Origin: Streptococcus varani
GTDB taxonomy: Bacteria; Bacillota; Bacilli; Lactobacillales; Streptococcaceae
Reading direction: 5' to 3'
Length of the DNA: 64,000 nucleotides
Assembly: GCF_001375655.1 (NCBI RefSeq)
Contig: NZ_CTEN01000001.1
Location: forward strand, 558,001 to 622,000
Positions 36,224 through 46,153 of this stretch are shown here, piece by piece. Numbering within the stretch: the stretch's first letter is position 1; each line of letters starts with the position of its first letter. Both the position numbers and the translations under genes were made by a program. The notes beneath the pieces were generated by a model, which did not search any database, was not told the DNA's origin, and saw only the letters and a list, made by a program, of their open reading frames with translations.

Positions 36224-37102
36224 ATGACAAAATTATACGGTAGCTTAGAAGCTGGCGGAACAAAGTTTATCTGTGCAGTTGGCAACGAAGACTTTGAAGT
36301 GATTGAAAAAGTTCAATTTCCAACAAATACGCCAGCTGAGACCATTGAAGAAACGGTTGCTTTTTTCAAAAAGTTTGAGCAGGACTTGACAGGGATTGCC
36401 ATTGGTTCTTTTGGTCCTATTGATATTGATTTGGATTCGCCTACTTATGGTTACATTACATCAACACCTAAGCCAAATTGGTCCAATGTGGACTTGTTAG
36501 GGCAAATTGCCCAAGAATTTAATATCCCATTCTATTTCACGACAGATGTCAATAGCTCAGCTTTTGGGGAAGCAATGGTCCGTGAAGGTGTAGATAGTTT
36601 GGTTTACTACACTATTGGTACTGGTATCGGTGCTGGGGCTATCCAGCGTGGTGAATTTGTCGGAGGAACTGGTCATACAGAAGCGGGGCATACCTATGTT
36701 GCCTTGCATCCCTATGATATCGAGCATGGCTTTACAGGAGTTTGTCCTTTTCACAAGGGTTGTTTGGAAGGACTGGCTTCGGGTCCATCACTCGAAGCTA
36801 GGACTGGTATCCGTGGAGAGTTGATCGAAGCTGATTCTGAAGTGTGGGATGTTCAGGCTTATTATATCGCTCAAGCGGCTATTCAGGCGACCCTTCTTTA
36901 TCGTCCACAAGTCATCGTTTTTGGTGGCGGTGTGATGGCACAAGAGCACATGGTCAAACGCGTTCATGAGACCTTTGAAACTTTGATGAATGGCTATGTT
37001 CCTGTTCCAGATTTGGCGGATTACATCGTGACTCCAGCGGTAGCGGAAAATGGTTCTGCAACCCTTGGAAACTTTGCTTTGGCGAAACAAATTTCGCAAT
37101 AA
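36224..37102 (+). CDS. scrK: Fructokinase (ROK family)
   Basis: A 292-residue ROK kinase. The N-terminal phosphate loop is GSLEAGGTKFICAVG (5-19), the ROK signature region is YTIGTGIGAGAIQRGEFVGG (about 129-148) followed by HTEAGH, and the zinc motif is HPYDIEHGFTGVCPFHKGCLEG (His, Cys, His, Cys). It phosphorylates the fructose released by ScrB. It has its own extended -10 (TGCTATAAT ending at 36191) behind the scrA terminator. The start at 36224 matches the family start MTKLYGSLEAGG. Confidence 0.93.
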   Translation: MTKLYGSLEAGGTKFICAVGNEDFEVIEKVQFPTNTPAETIEETVAFFKKFEQDLTGIAIGSFGPIDIDLDSPTYGYITSTPKPNWSNVDLLGQIAQEFNIPFYFTTDVNSSAFGEAMVREGVDSLVYYTIGTGIGAGAIQRGEFVGGTGHTEAGHTYVALHPYDIEHGFTGVCPFHKGCLEGLASGPSLEARTGIRGELIEADSEVWDVQAYYIAQAAIQATLLYRPQVIVFGGGVMAQEHMVKRVHETFETLMNGYVPVPDLADYIVTPAVAENGSATLGNFALAKQISQ

Positions 37103-37142
37103 GAGAAATCCTTTGGATAAAAATTCCATTCGCAAATAAAAA

Positions 37143-37192
37143 TGAGTAAGACCCGCTTCTATATTTAGAGGCTGTTCTTGCTCTTTTTTTTC
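37143..37192 (+). terminator. scrK terminator
   Basis: GAGTAAGACCCGCTTCT and AGAGGCTGTTCTTGCTC pair imperfectly and are followed by eight T. The remaining 146 bp before manA hold no gene I can see. Confidence 0.7.
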
Positions 37193-37338
37193 TCTCTAGA
37201 AAGTTTGTTTGGTGGCAGACAAGGGCGAGTAAGTCCCAAAAGCCAATGAAAAACTTTTAGCTCCGTCCTCTTTTTTATCTAGAAAATAAAAGAAATTTTT
37301 GATATGATAACCCTAAGTAAGTCAAAAAGGAGCACAAT

Positions 37339-38280
37339 ATGGCACAACCACTATTTTTACAATCTGTGATGCAAGAAAAAATCTGGGGGGGGGATCGTCT
37401 CCATAGCGTATTTGGTTATGAAATTCCAAGTCAGACAACGGGTGAATATTGGGCAATTTCTGCCCATCCCAATGGTGTGTCGGTGGCTGAAAATGGCCCC
37501 TATGCAGGTATGCCCTTGGATCAGCTCTATGCTCAAGAACGACAACTCTTTGGCAATCGCAAAGAGTCGGTTTTTCCTCTTTTAACCAAAATATTAGATG
37601 CGGATGACTGGCTCAGTGTTCAGGTTCACCCAGATGATGCTTATGGTCTTAAGCACGAAGGTGAACTTGGGAAGACAGAATGCTGGTATATCATTGCGGC
37701 GGAACAAGGTGCTGAAATCATTTACGGGCATAAAGCAGAGTCCAAAGAGCAGTTGCGTCAGATGATTGAGGAGGGGAATTGGGAGGAACTTCTGACCCAT
37801 GTGCCCGTCAAGTCTGGGGACTTTTTCTATGTTCCTAGTGGCACCATGCATGCCATTGGTAAGGGGATTATGATTTTGGAAACCCAGCAATCCAGTGACA
37901 CCACCTACCGCGTCTATGATTTTGACAGAAAAGATGATGCAGGAAATTTGCGGGATCTCCATATTGAGCAATCTGTTGATGTAATGAGCATTGGTCCAGT
38001 TGCCAATAGTCATCCAGATACCCTGGAATTAGCAGCTGCTACTTTAACAACCTATGTCAGCAACGAATTCTTTACAGTCTATAAATGGTCTATTCATGGC
38101 GAATTGGAGATGAAAAAATCAGCAGATTATTACTTGGTTTCCGTCCTGGAGGGACAAGGGAAAATAAGAGTTGATGATCAAGAACACGAATTAAAAAAAG
38201 GTAGTCATTTTATTTTGACCAGTGATTGTAGTGAATGGACTTTTAGCGGAGAGATGGAAATGATTGTGAGTCACCCATAA
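37339..38280 (+). CDS. manA: Mannose-6-phosphate isomerase, class I
   Basis: A 313-residue type I phosphomannose isomerase that interconverts mannose-6-phosphate and fructose-6-phosphate. Metal-site motifs are VQVHPDDAYGLKHEGELGKTE (about 94-114, His, Glu) and PSGTMHAIGKG (about 170-180). AAAGGAGCAC lies just upstream of the start. The codons for Trp16-Gly-Gly and the next base make a run of nine G (37385-37393), a slippage-prone tract at the very start of the gene. The TAA stop is part of a 9-bp target duplication generated by the ISAs1 insertion. Confidence 0.94.
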   Translation: MAQPLFLQSVMQEKIWGGDRLHSVFGYEIPSQTTGEYWAISAHPNGVSVAENGPYAGMPLDQLYAQERQLFGNRKESVFPLLTKILDADDWLSVQVHPDDAYGLKHEGELGKTECWYIIAAEQGAEIIYGHKAESKEQLRQMIEEGNWEELLTHVPVKSGDFFYVPSGTMHAIGKGIMILETQQSSDTTYRVYDFDRKDDAGNLRDLHIEQSVDVMSIGPVANSHPDTLELAAATLTTYVSNEFFTVYKWSIHGELEMKKSADYYLVSVLEGQGKIRVDDQEHELKKGSHFILTSDCSEWTFSGEMEMIVSHP

Positions 38281-38284
38281 GTGT
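38276..38284 (+). repeat. ISAs1 target duplication, left copy
   Basis: CATAAGTGT directly before the ISAs1 left end. The identical nonamer directly follows the second right end at 49241-49249. Confidence 0.8.
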
Positions 38285-38380
38285 CACGCCAAACGCATGA
38301 AGAAAATTTCGTTTTCAGAAATCGAAAATCATAATGACAAAATCAATCAAAGTAGTACACTATAGATAGAGGTGACTAGT

Positions 38381-39505
38381 ATGATTGATTTTATTGTTTC
38401 TATTGATGCGCATAGTGATGAATTAGATGGACGTCAGTGCTGGAAAATTCGTTACCCTTTATCCACTATCCTATTTCTAGTCTTCGTTTGCCAACTGGCT
38501 GGTATTGAAACCTGGAAGGAGATGGAAGATTTTATTGAAATGAATGAGGGACTTTTAGGAGACTATGTGGATTTAAGTGTTGGCTGTCCATCTCATGACA
38601 CCCTAGAGCGAGTTATGAGTATGGTTAATCCACAATTTTTGAGCGACCTAAAAGTTGAGTTTGAACAATCTGCCGATTGTCTATCCGTAGAGTGATTAAT
38701 AGCTATTGATGGTAAAACCATGCGAGGAAACGGCAATAAGCACCAACAGCCTAATCACATCGTAACGGCTTATGATGGCTCTCATCAGATTAGTATAGGG
38801 CAGGTTTGCGTTGATGAAAAGAGTAATGAGATCACGGCGATTCCCCGCCTTCTAAGGATGATTGATATTCGAAAAGGGATTGTCACGATTGACGCTATGG
38901 GGACTCAGACAGAAATTGTAGATGAGATTATCAAAGGTAAGGGGAACTACTGCCTTGCGGTCAAAGGGAATCAGGGGACTTTATTTGAGGACATCTCCCT
39001 CTATTTTAGTGATGTCCAATTGCTTGAAAGACTGATGAAGAAGAGGCAACACTACCAAACGGTGGAGAAAGCTCGGAGTCAAATTGAAATTCGAGAATAC
39101 TGGGTCTCTTACGATGTGAAATGGTTGTCAGACAGGCATCCTCATTGGCAGAAACTGAGTGGTATTGGTATGACTAAGAATACTATTGACAGGGATGGTG
39201 TTCTGACAGTGGAAGTTCGCTACTTTATTATCAGTTTTAAAAAGGATGTTGAAACATTTGCCTCTTGTGTCAGAGGACATTGGTCAGTAGAAAGCATGCA
39301 CTGGTTACTAGATGTTGTTTACCGAGAAGACCACAACCAGACCTTAGACAAGCGAGCAGCCTTCAATCTAAACGCCATTCGAAAATTGTGTCTTTATTTC
39401 TTGAAGGTTATTCAATTTCCTAAGAAGGATCTCAGTTATCGCAGAAAACAACGCTATATTTCTGTCCATTTGAATGATTATTTACCACAGTTATTTGGAA
39501 AGTAG
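38381..39505 (+). pseudogene. ISAs1-family transposase interrupted by one in-frame TGA
   Basis: The frame encodes an ISAs1/H-repeat-type DDE transposase of about 374 codons. N-terminal part: DGRQCWKIRYPLSTILFLV and CPSHDTLERVMS. The catalytic Asp follows in LIAIDGKTMRG, then VTIDAMGTQTEI, and the C-terminal Glu region is RGHWSVESMHWLLDVVYRED. A TGA at 38693-38695, five codons before AIDGKTMRG, splits it; the frame is otherwise continuous, so only a single base change is needed to explain the break. The start ATG at 38381 follows GAGGTGACTAGT. Confidence 0.85.
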
Positions 39506-39598
39506 GGACCAATTAATGATCAAACGAACTTTCTACCTTCTTAAAAATCGTTTCTAGGCACAAAAAGGTTAAGAGAAACTTTTTGTGCGTACGGCGTG
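39053..39598 (+). repeat. Direct repeat X1 (3' part of ISAs1)
   Basis: 546 bp, nearly identical to 48696-49240. The copies differ at a few positions, mainly near codons for TVEVRY/TEEVRY and in the 3' non-coding end. Confidence 0.9.
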
Positions 39599-39661
39599 GT
39601 TTCAGTTGACGCTGTGTTGATTAAAATGGTAAAATAGAAATAAATGAAAGTTGGAAGAAAA

Positions 39662-41260
39662 ATGAAAAAGACTATAAGAACTATCTCTATTGCAATGTTA
39701 GGGACAATGTTATTTAGTACTGCCAGTCCAGTTTTAGCTAATACAAGTCAGACTGCGATTAACCAAGCTGAAGCTGAGGTTCTAACAGCTCAAGAAGCTG
39801 TTAGAAAAGCTGAAGATAGTGTTATTACGGCAACTAATAATTTGGCTTCTGCAGAAGTTAGATATGATACTGCAAAATCAAATTTAAGCAAGGCTCAAAA
39901 TGATTTAAGTAGTTATCCAATTTTTACTTTGACAGAGGAGTATATAAATACTTTAAAATCCTATAAAACTAGCTACGATAATGCTTTAAAAAGTCAATTG
40001 GCTGGAATGGCTGATTCTTTAATAGCATTGAATCAGTATACTCCTAATCCAAACGATAACTATGTGGTTGATTTGAACAACTTAAGTAATGACCATAAGT
40101 TAGAATTGTCTTTTTTTGCTCAAACAGTTGAGAATCAAATTCGAACTCAGTTTGGTTTGCCTGAAACTTTAGTTACTCAAAGTGCAATTAATTTTTCATC
40201 AGATATTTCAAGAGCTTACCTCGATTCTCGCTATCCTACTTATAATAAGCATTATGCTACAGCAATTAATTCTATTTCAAAGACTTGGGGGCTGTATAGT
40301 ATAGACTCTGAAGTCAATCAATTCTATGAAAGTAAGTCTTCTTACTTCAATCGATATCCTATAACTATGTCAGGTCTTAAGCATGTAATTTATGATACTT
40401 ACGTTGGTTTTCTTTTTCCTAAAGACGAATGGCTTCATCATGCTTTAAGTGTAACCGGTTTATATGATAATGGTTCTACTTCTTATTTAGCTTTAAGCTT
40501 TTCAGGATATGATAATTTGCTTAACGTTCATAAAATTTCAGTTAGATCTAATTTAATTTTACCTGGTAGCAATTTTGATACTGTAGCATTTCAGAATCAA
40601 AATACAGATGAGCTTCTTGTCTCTAAAGTAAGTGAAGCACAAACGGAATTTGGAAGTGTTCAGGTAATTTATAAAACTAGATTGACTGAAAAATCTACTG
40701 CTGATGCTACACTTTCGAGAGCTAAAGCTGCTTTGGCTGAAGCACAAAAATCATTGGATGATTTGAAAAAAGAACAAGGAAGTAGTTCATCATCTAGTAC
40801 GAATAAACAAAAACCTTCTTCAAGTGCTTCTTACGTGGGTGCAACGACAGTTGGTAAGAAAGATGATTCACTTTTGGCAGTCTACCGTATGTATAACCCT
40901 GGTTTGAAGGTCCATCTGTACACGACTGATTCAATTGAGTATGATATACTTGCTACTCGTGGATGGCAACAGGAAGGTGAATCTTGGAAAACTACGAAAA
41001 GTGGTGTACCAGTTTATCGTATGTATAATCCTGGTTTGAAAGTTCATCTGTATACTAAAGATGTTAATGAATACCAAATTCTATCTACTCATGGATGGCA
41101 AAAAGAAGGTATCAGCTATCGTTCAGAAGGAACTGTAAAGATTTACCGTATGTATAATCCAGATTTAAAAAAACATCTTTATACAAAGGATGCAAATGAA
41201 TATAAAGTTCTTGCGACACGTGGATGGAATCAAGAGGGAGTTGCTTGGAACTCTAAATAA
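39662..41260 (+). CDS. Secreted SEC10/PgrA-like surface protein with three C-terminal DUF5648-type repeats
   Basis: A 532-residue secreted protein. The signal peptide covers about 1-27 (KKTIRTISIAMLGTMLFSTA, cleavage near LAN). A coiled coil (about 30-95) is followed by a globular CAP-like region (about 125-300, HKLELSFFAQTVENQI, HHALSVTGLYDNG) as in SEC10/PgrA surface-exclusion proteins, and by a second coil and a Ser-rich linker. Three about 42-residue repeats follow (about 408-532), each with YRMYNP, HLYT and GW motifs, as in DUF5648 wall-associated modules. No LPXTG is present, so anchoring is probably through the repeats. The gene is more AT-rich than its neighbours and lies inside the IS island, so it was probably acquired. 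Confidence 0.8.
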   Translation: MKKTIRTISIAMLGTMLFSTASPVLANTSQTAINQAEAEVLTAQEAVRKAEDSVITATNNLASAEVRYDTAKSNLSKAQNDLSSYPIFTLTEEYINTLKSYKTSYDNALKSQLAGMADSLIALNQYTPNPNDNYVVDLNNLSNDHKLELSFFAQTVENQIRTQFGLPETLVTQSAINFSSDISRAYLDSRYPTYNKHYATAINSISKTWGLYSIDSEVNQFYESKSSYFNRYPITMSGLKHVIYDTYVGFLFPKDEWLHHALSVTGLYDNGSTSYLALSFSGYDNLLNVHKISVRSNLILPGSNFDTVAFQNQNTDELLVSKVSEAQTEFGSVQVIYKTRLTEKSTADATLSRAKAALAEAQKSLDDLKKEQGSSSSSSTNKQKPSSSASYVGATTVGKKDDSLLAVYRMYNPGLKVHLYTTDSIEYDILATRGWQQEGESWKTTKSGVPVYRMYNPGLKVHLYTKDVNEYQILSTHGWQKEGISYRSEGTVKIYRMYNPDLKKHLYTKDANEYKVLATRGWNQEGVAWNSK

Positions 41261-41303
41261 ACAATAAATGGTTTTCAACAAAAAGTTGAAAGTCACATAA
41301 TAC

Positions 41304-41334
41304 AGAAAGGCTGACGACTCAATGCCAGCCTTTC
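41304..41334 (+). terminator. Terminator of the surface protein gene
   Basis: GAAAGGCTG...CAGCCTTTC hairpin. An IS1167-like end begins 8 bp after it. Confidence 0.65.
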
Positions 41335-41341
41335 AAAGTAT

Positions 41342-41400
41342 GGCTCTTTGTCAACTGTAGTGGGTTGCTGAAAAGTCATAATCTGGAGAGGACCAAATTT
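41342..41400 (-). mobile_element. IS1167-like copy 3, left-end fragment
   Basis: 59 bp matching the transposase-3' end of copies 1 and 2 (GGCTCTTTGTCAACTGTAGT, then GAAAAGTCATAATCTGGAGA). It is the detached end of the element that resumes at 46166; an IS1182-type element separates the two. Confidence 0.88.
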
Positions 41401-41741
41401 GGAACCCACTGAAAAAGTAAACTCTACAGTTTAATTAAAATGAAAAAAGAGGAATCTATCACCTACTTGGTAGATTCCTTTTTGGTTTGGCTCTATTTTG
41501 AGTTTATTAGAGTCATAATCCTTTTCATATTAAACACAAATATGTTTGTAGCCGCTTGTAATTCCATGTTGAAAAGACCTGATGCTCTGGCAACATCAAG
41601 ACCATGTCTGTGTTTAAGCTCCGCATTTTTGGCTTCTATCTTGTAGAGTTGTTTCGCCTTTTCTTTAAAATAGGACGTAACCGCCCAATAACAAGGTATA
41701 TTGAAAAGGCTCCAAAGTCCTGTCGACTCTGGAACCTTTTT

Positions 41742-43242
41742 CTATTTACACGCTCTTTTAATTTTTTCCTTCCATGGCAAATAAGCCTCTAGCACCTCTT
41801 TTTTTGCGAGCGTCTCCTCGTTAGGTAAGTGTTCTAGAAGATAGGTCATATATTTCTCTGCATCAAGGCCGTGTCGTTTAGCAGTTTCCAAAAGACTCAG
41901 AATGATAGCTGTCGACTTGGCTCCCTCAAAACTTTGGGAGAATAACCAATTTTTACGACCCATCACTAAGGTCTTCATTGCCCTTTCAGCCATATTATTA
42001 GACAAGACTAAGTCACCGTCCGAGAGAACGGTTCGGAAAGTGGCTTCGTAGTTGAGGCTATACTCTATTGCATTGCCCAATTTGGAGCCTGGCAAAACAG
42101 ATTGCTCACGACACCAGTCAAAGAACTCGTCCATTAAGGGAGCCAACTCTGTCTGGCGTTTATGCAGTCGCTCCTCGCTAGACAAGTCAGCCCAGCCGCT
42201 CTCCAAGGCAAACAGGCGGTCGCAATAGGCTAAGCCCATGGCTCCTAAAGAAGTCTTGTCTGTCTTCTTAGGAGTCGCCTCAAAGAACTTCCGTCTGACG
42301 TGAGCCCAACAACCAACCAGCTGAGCCTTGTCTAACTGCCTATAAGCACTCCACATATCACAATGTACATAACCCACATAATCTCCAAGAAATTCCTCCA
42401 CAACTAATCCACTCCGTCGTTTGTCATGGTGATAGAGGTTCTCATGCTTCCCAGACAAGAAGGTCCAGTAGAAGGTCAATTGGCTATCATTTTCCAAGAC
42501 CTTGTAGGAGGTTTCGTCCGCATGGAGAATAGGCTGCTCCAACAATTTTTCGTGCAACAGGTTATAAATCGGCTCGAAATAATACTGACTAGACTTGATA
42601 TGCCAGTTGGCTATTTCCTTCCGACTGATGGGCAGGCCAAGCTTGTTCCAATAATCTTCCTGACGGTAATTGGGCACCTTAAGATTGAACTTCTGGTGAA
42701 TGGTGTGGGCGATGATAGAGGCCGAGCCCAATCTATGTGCCAAAGGTGCCTTAGGAACAGGAGCCTTGATAATCTTATCGCTCAGATTCTTCTGACTACA
42801 TGCCTGACACTTGTATGCGTGTTGAACATGGTCAATCCGCTTTAATTGTGCGGGAATGAAGACCAACTCTTGTCGTTGAACAGTAGAACCAATCTCTTTC
42901 AACTGATCATGACAGTCTGGACAAGTGCAGTCTCCGCCCTGCAATTCGTGATGAACAATCTCTGGAGTGAACTGACTAAAAATAGCCTGACGAACCCCCT
43001 TGGATTTCTTGCGTTTATAGGTGATGGTCTCTGTTTCAACTGGGTAAGTCAGCTTCTTCTTCAGGGAGATTTTCCTCCCCAAACAAGCTCAGATGACCGG
43101 ATTGATGCACTACCTTCTCTGATGATTTTCCGTAGAGTTTCTGTCTCAGATACTCAACCTGCTCACGAAGGAGGGTCAACTCGTTGGTAAGTTGTTCAAT
43201 CGTTGAGGTCTGTTGTTTAATAATTGCCAATAACTCATCCAT
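41742..43242 (-). pseudogene. tnpC: IS66 transposase TnpC, frameshifted
   Basis: The N-terminal part starts at 43242 (MDELLAIIKQQTSTIEQL) with a leucine-rich coil and RQKLYGKSSEK. The frame shifts by one base near 43050-43065. The rest (43082-41742) keeps the zinc-finger CTCPDCHDQLKEIG, the catalytic region LHADETSYKVL, VHCDMWSAY and the C-terminal NNMAERAMKTLVMGRKNW. Only the shift prevents a full-length protein of about 500 residues. Confidence 0.85.
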
Positions 43243-43295
43243 ACTATTGAGCCTCCCTCTTTTTATCTCATTATACCGAAAGAAAAGCTGTGATT

Positions 43296-43645
43296 TCAAT
43301 AGAAATCACGACTTTTTGAAATATTTATTTTTGGATTGATCGAAAATCCTTTCATGAGCCAGCCTACTTGTTCGGAAGTCAGAGCCTTGACCTCTTCTTC
43401 ATTGTTTGGCCAGGTCAATTTCCCATTTTCAAAACGTTTGTAAAGCAAACAAAATCCCTGTCCGTCCCAGTAAAGAGCTTTGAACCTGTCTTTTCGACCT
43501 CGCAGAAGAGATAAACTTGACCTGAGAAGGGATCCAGATTGAATTGACTTTTGACAAGGTAGGCGAGAGAATCAATCCCTTGACGCATGTCTGTTTTCCC
43601 GCAAACCAAGTAGACTTGACCTAAATCACTGAGTCGAATGGTCAT
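43296..43645 (-). pseudogene. tnpB: IS66 accessory protein TnpB, frameshifted
   Basis: It begins MTIRLSDLGQVYLVCGKTDM with the TnpB signature GKTDMRQGIDSLA. After GQVYLFC (near 43500) the original frame is left; the correct continuation GRKDRFKALYWDGQGFCLLY...KRFENGKLTWP is in another frame and runs to 43296. The open frame upstream (43646-43810; MKIRLGKVEVTFFQSINHE) resembles the small IS66 OrfA and now reads directly into tnpB. Confidence 0.75.
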
Positions 43646-44985
43646 AATGCAGCACTTATCCAAAATCATTTCCATTACTTCATGGTTGATAGATTGGAAG
43701 AATGTGACTTCCACCTTTCCGAGACGAATTTTCATCGGAATATCATTTCTGCCTTTCTTCTCAAAGCGATGAGATTTTGGAACAGCCAATGGTACGATTG
43801 GGTGTGACATAATAAGTCCTCCAGTTATGTTTTTTTAACAGTATACTGGAGGAGGGAGTGATTAGATAGATACCTTGTTATTAGGCGGTTACAATAGGAC
43901 GTTTCCTCAAACCTCTTTTGAAAAAGATGTTCATCACTTTTAAGCGTTATTTAATAGGTTTTAGACCTAGCTCCTTCTTTATAACAGCCCACTTTTGAAG
44001 GGCAGATTTGACAGTGAGAAATGTCAAAATAGTGGGTTTCTTGAGGATTATATTCCCCGTCGTCCGCCCTGTTTTAGCCTTCTTTATCGCCATATGTCCT
44101 TCTGGACAAACAAAGAGACCGGCATCCTTATTATAAAAAAAAATCATCTTCCTTCCTACGAAAACCTTGTGAAACAGCTAGATGTAGCTTAGCGACTAAA
44201 TGTACACGTTCTTTCTTTGTAAATTTAATATTATCTTTCCCGGAGTATGCCTTATCTCCAACAATAGCTTCGATTATTACACCGTTCTCCTTAGATTTTT
44301 GATACAAGTTTTCTAAAACAGGACCATCACTTTTTTCACCAGATGTCCCAACACAGGCTGCGATAATACGCTCATCTGTCATGGCAAGATGCTCTTTATA
44401 CCCGTAAAAGGAACTATCAGCTGACTTATGACCAATCCTTGCCTCTTCTTTGACAGAAGATTCCAAGTGTTCTACGTCATCCTCTACAGCTTCTTTGAGG
44501 TAATTAAGTTTTTGTGAAACAGCTGGTATTACAGTCAATTCATCATGCTTCTCAAGGACTGATAGTCATTCTTGGGTATACCTTAATTCAGCTACTAGAG
44601 TATCTTCCTGAGGTTTACTAGGAAATTCTGTCTTAATCACTTCCGAATACTGGTAAATCGTTTTACGCAAGTATTTTGAGCGTTCTCGGAGAACTTCTTG
44701 TGGTTTCTTGTGACTGTGATGAGCTTTGGTATGGGTCGCATCCACAATAAGAATGTGACTTTTCATTAAGCCAAGTTCTATCGCAATCTGAACGGATTTA
44801 GTGATGAGCAAATCAAGTAATCGGTCATCCTTGATCCGAAGTTTGCGGAATTTAGTCAATGAAGAGGGTTCAATAACGGAGGCTTCTGGAGCTAGACCAA
44901 GAAAGTATTTGAAGGCCATATCAGAATAGGAGCGCTCTACCACATCCACATCGGACAACTTATAGATATCTTTTAATAAGAGATA

Positions 44986-45903
44986 CCCGTGGTGCTAGTT
45001 AATCTCAAAAATACAATAAAAAGCCCAAAAGGACTATACTGTAAGTGCCTAAACAAACAGGAGGTTAGTCCAAATGAGACACTTACAGTATACAGCTAAA
45101 TCTCATCACTTACAATTGAATTTGAAGCAATTATCAAAAATATGCCATCAGCTGTATAGGGATTATTGTCCTGAATCTTTCAAACATCGTCACAATATCA
45201 GTTTATCTAAGGTTTCAGATCAATCACTATTAGTTTTGCTTATTTTACAAGCTGAGCTAGGTACTAAGTCGCAACGACACTTCTATCGTATCTGTCACTT
45301 ATTTCCTTGCGGGTGTCTCCTAGAAAGAAGTCGCTTCAATCGACGAGCAAGACAGTCGATTTGGTTAGTTCAAATCATTAGACAAGCCATGAATAGTCAC
45401 ATGTCTCATGAGACCATCGTCATCATAGAGCTCGTATTTTTGAAGGATTAGCAGATATTGGTTACAATGCTTCCAAACACCTATGGTTCTATGGGTTTAA
45501 AGTACATATGCTGGTCACTTTATCTGGCTATATCCTGAACTATGTTGTGACATCGGCTTCTGTTCATGACATCAGAGCAGTTGATGACTTACTAGAAAAT
45601 TGCCGACAACCTTATATTTTAGCTGATTTAGGCTATCTTAGTAGAGACCTTAAAGACCATTTGGTTCAAAAAGGCTATCATCTTTGGACTCCTTTACGAC
45701 AAAAAATGGAAGGGTCTAAACAACATAACCATTGGAAATTAATGGCCATGAGACGAACCATTGAGACACGCTTTTCAGAACTTTGCAGTCTTTTTGATAT
45801 AGAACACACTCTGACTAGAGGTTTAACAGGACTACAGTTAAGTATTGAGCAAATGATACTGGCTTATAATCTAAGATACTTTGAGATTAACTAGCACCAC
45901 GAG
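44986..45903 (+). mobile_element. IS982-family element nested in the IS1182-type element
   Basis: 918 bp with ends CCCGTGGTGCTAGTTAATCT (44986) and CTCGTGGTGCTAGTTAATCT (minus strand, ending 45903). It is flanked by the 9-bp duplication TAAGAGATA (44977-44985 and 45904-45912). Removing it restores the IS1182 transposase reading MMFKYLLLKDIYKLS. Confidence 0.93.
45074..45894 (+). pseudogene. IS982 transposase with internal deletion and frameshift
   Basis: The N-terminal 120 codons (MRHLQYTAKSHHLQLNLKQL ... RQSIWLVQIIRQAMNSH) are followed by a frame change near 45430. The second half (ARIFEGLADIGYN, HLWFYGFKVHMLVT, LADLGYLSRDL, KLMAMRRTIETRFSELCSLFDIE) continues in another frame to 45894. IS982 proteins are about 290 residues; part of the segment between IVII and the RAR motif (normally D-S-x-P-V-P-x-C) is absent, so bases have been lost as well. 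Confidence 0.8.
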
Positions 45904-46153
45904 TAAGAGATATTTGAACATCATTATAGGAGAGTAGGCACGACGTCCAAAGTCAGGACGATAATTCTTTTCTAGCTCATCATAAATAAAGTTAAAATCA
46001 CATAGCTCTGTTAACTGATGTAAAAAATGACTCTTAGGAACAACAATATCATACAGAGTAGAATAAGGACTGACATCTAGAGTCAACTGATTATCAAGCA
46101 TACCATTACCTCTACTTTAGTATAGCAAAAAAAGCCATCAAACGATGACTTTT

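Larger units (their letters stand above)
38285..39598 (+). mobile_element. ISAs1-family element (left end native, right end from a second copy)
   Basis: The left inverted repeat CACGCCAAACGCATGAAGAA begins at 38285. The right inverted repeat on the minus strand reads CACGCCGTACGCACAAAAAG and ends at 39598. The right end at 49240 (CACGCCGTACGCATGAAAAG) is a better partner and carries the matching target duplication, so this element appears to be a recombinant of two copies. Confidence 0.75.
41677..43892 (-). mobile_element. IS66-family element nested in the IS1182-type element
   Basis: 2216 bp with inverted repeats GTAACCGCCCAATAACAAGG (41677) and GTAACCGCCTAATAACAAGG (minus strand, ending 43892). 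It is flanked on both sides by AATAGGAC (41669-41676 and 43893-43900), the 8-bp target duplication typical of IS66. It carries degenerate orfA, tnpB and tnpC. Confidence 0.93.
41491..46101 (-). pseudogene. IS1182-type transposase, broken by two insertions, a TGA and a frameshift
   Basis: Reading from 46101 leftward: MLDNQLTLDVSPYSTLYDIV...RPDFGRRAYSPIMMFKYLLL, then the IS982 insertion, then KDIYKLSDVDVVERS...ILIVDATHTKAHHS (catalytic Asp), an in-frame TGA after ELRYTQE (44566-44568), VIPAVSQKLNYL...IVGDKAYSGKDN (second Asp), and a frameshift in a nine-T run near 44140. After KDAGLFVCPEGHMAIKKAKTG the IS66 insertion follows, and the last part (KNAELKHRHGLDVARASGLF...NLKRIM-type end) lies at 41491-41668. 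The family call rests on the DATHTKA, CPEGHMA and HGLDVARASG motifs. Confidence 0.8.

Noticed and set aside
37594..38013. 139-codon minus-strand frame inside manA
   Set aside because: Shadow of manA with no start signal and no recognisable domain.
40870..41255. Three repeats in the surface protein gene considered as choline-binding repeats
   Set aside because: Choline-binding repeats have GW..G.WYY motifs of about 20 residues; these units are about 42 residues with YRMYNP and HLYT motifs, fitting DUF5648 instead.
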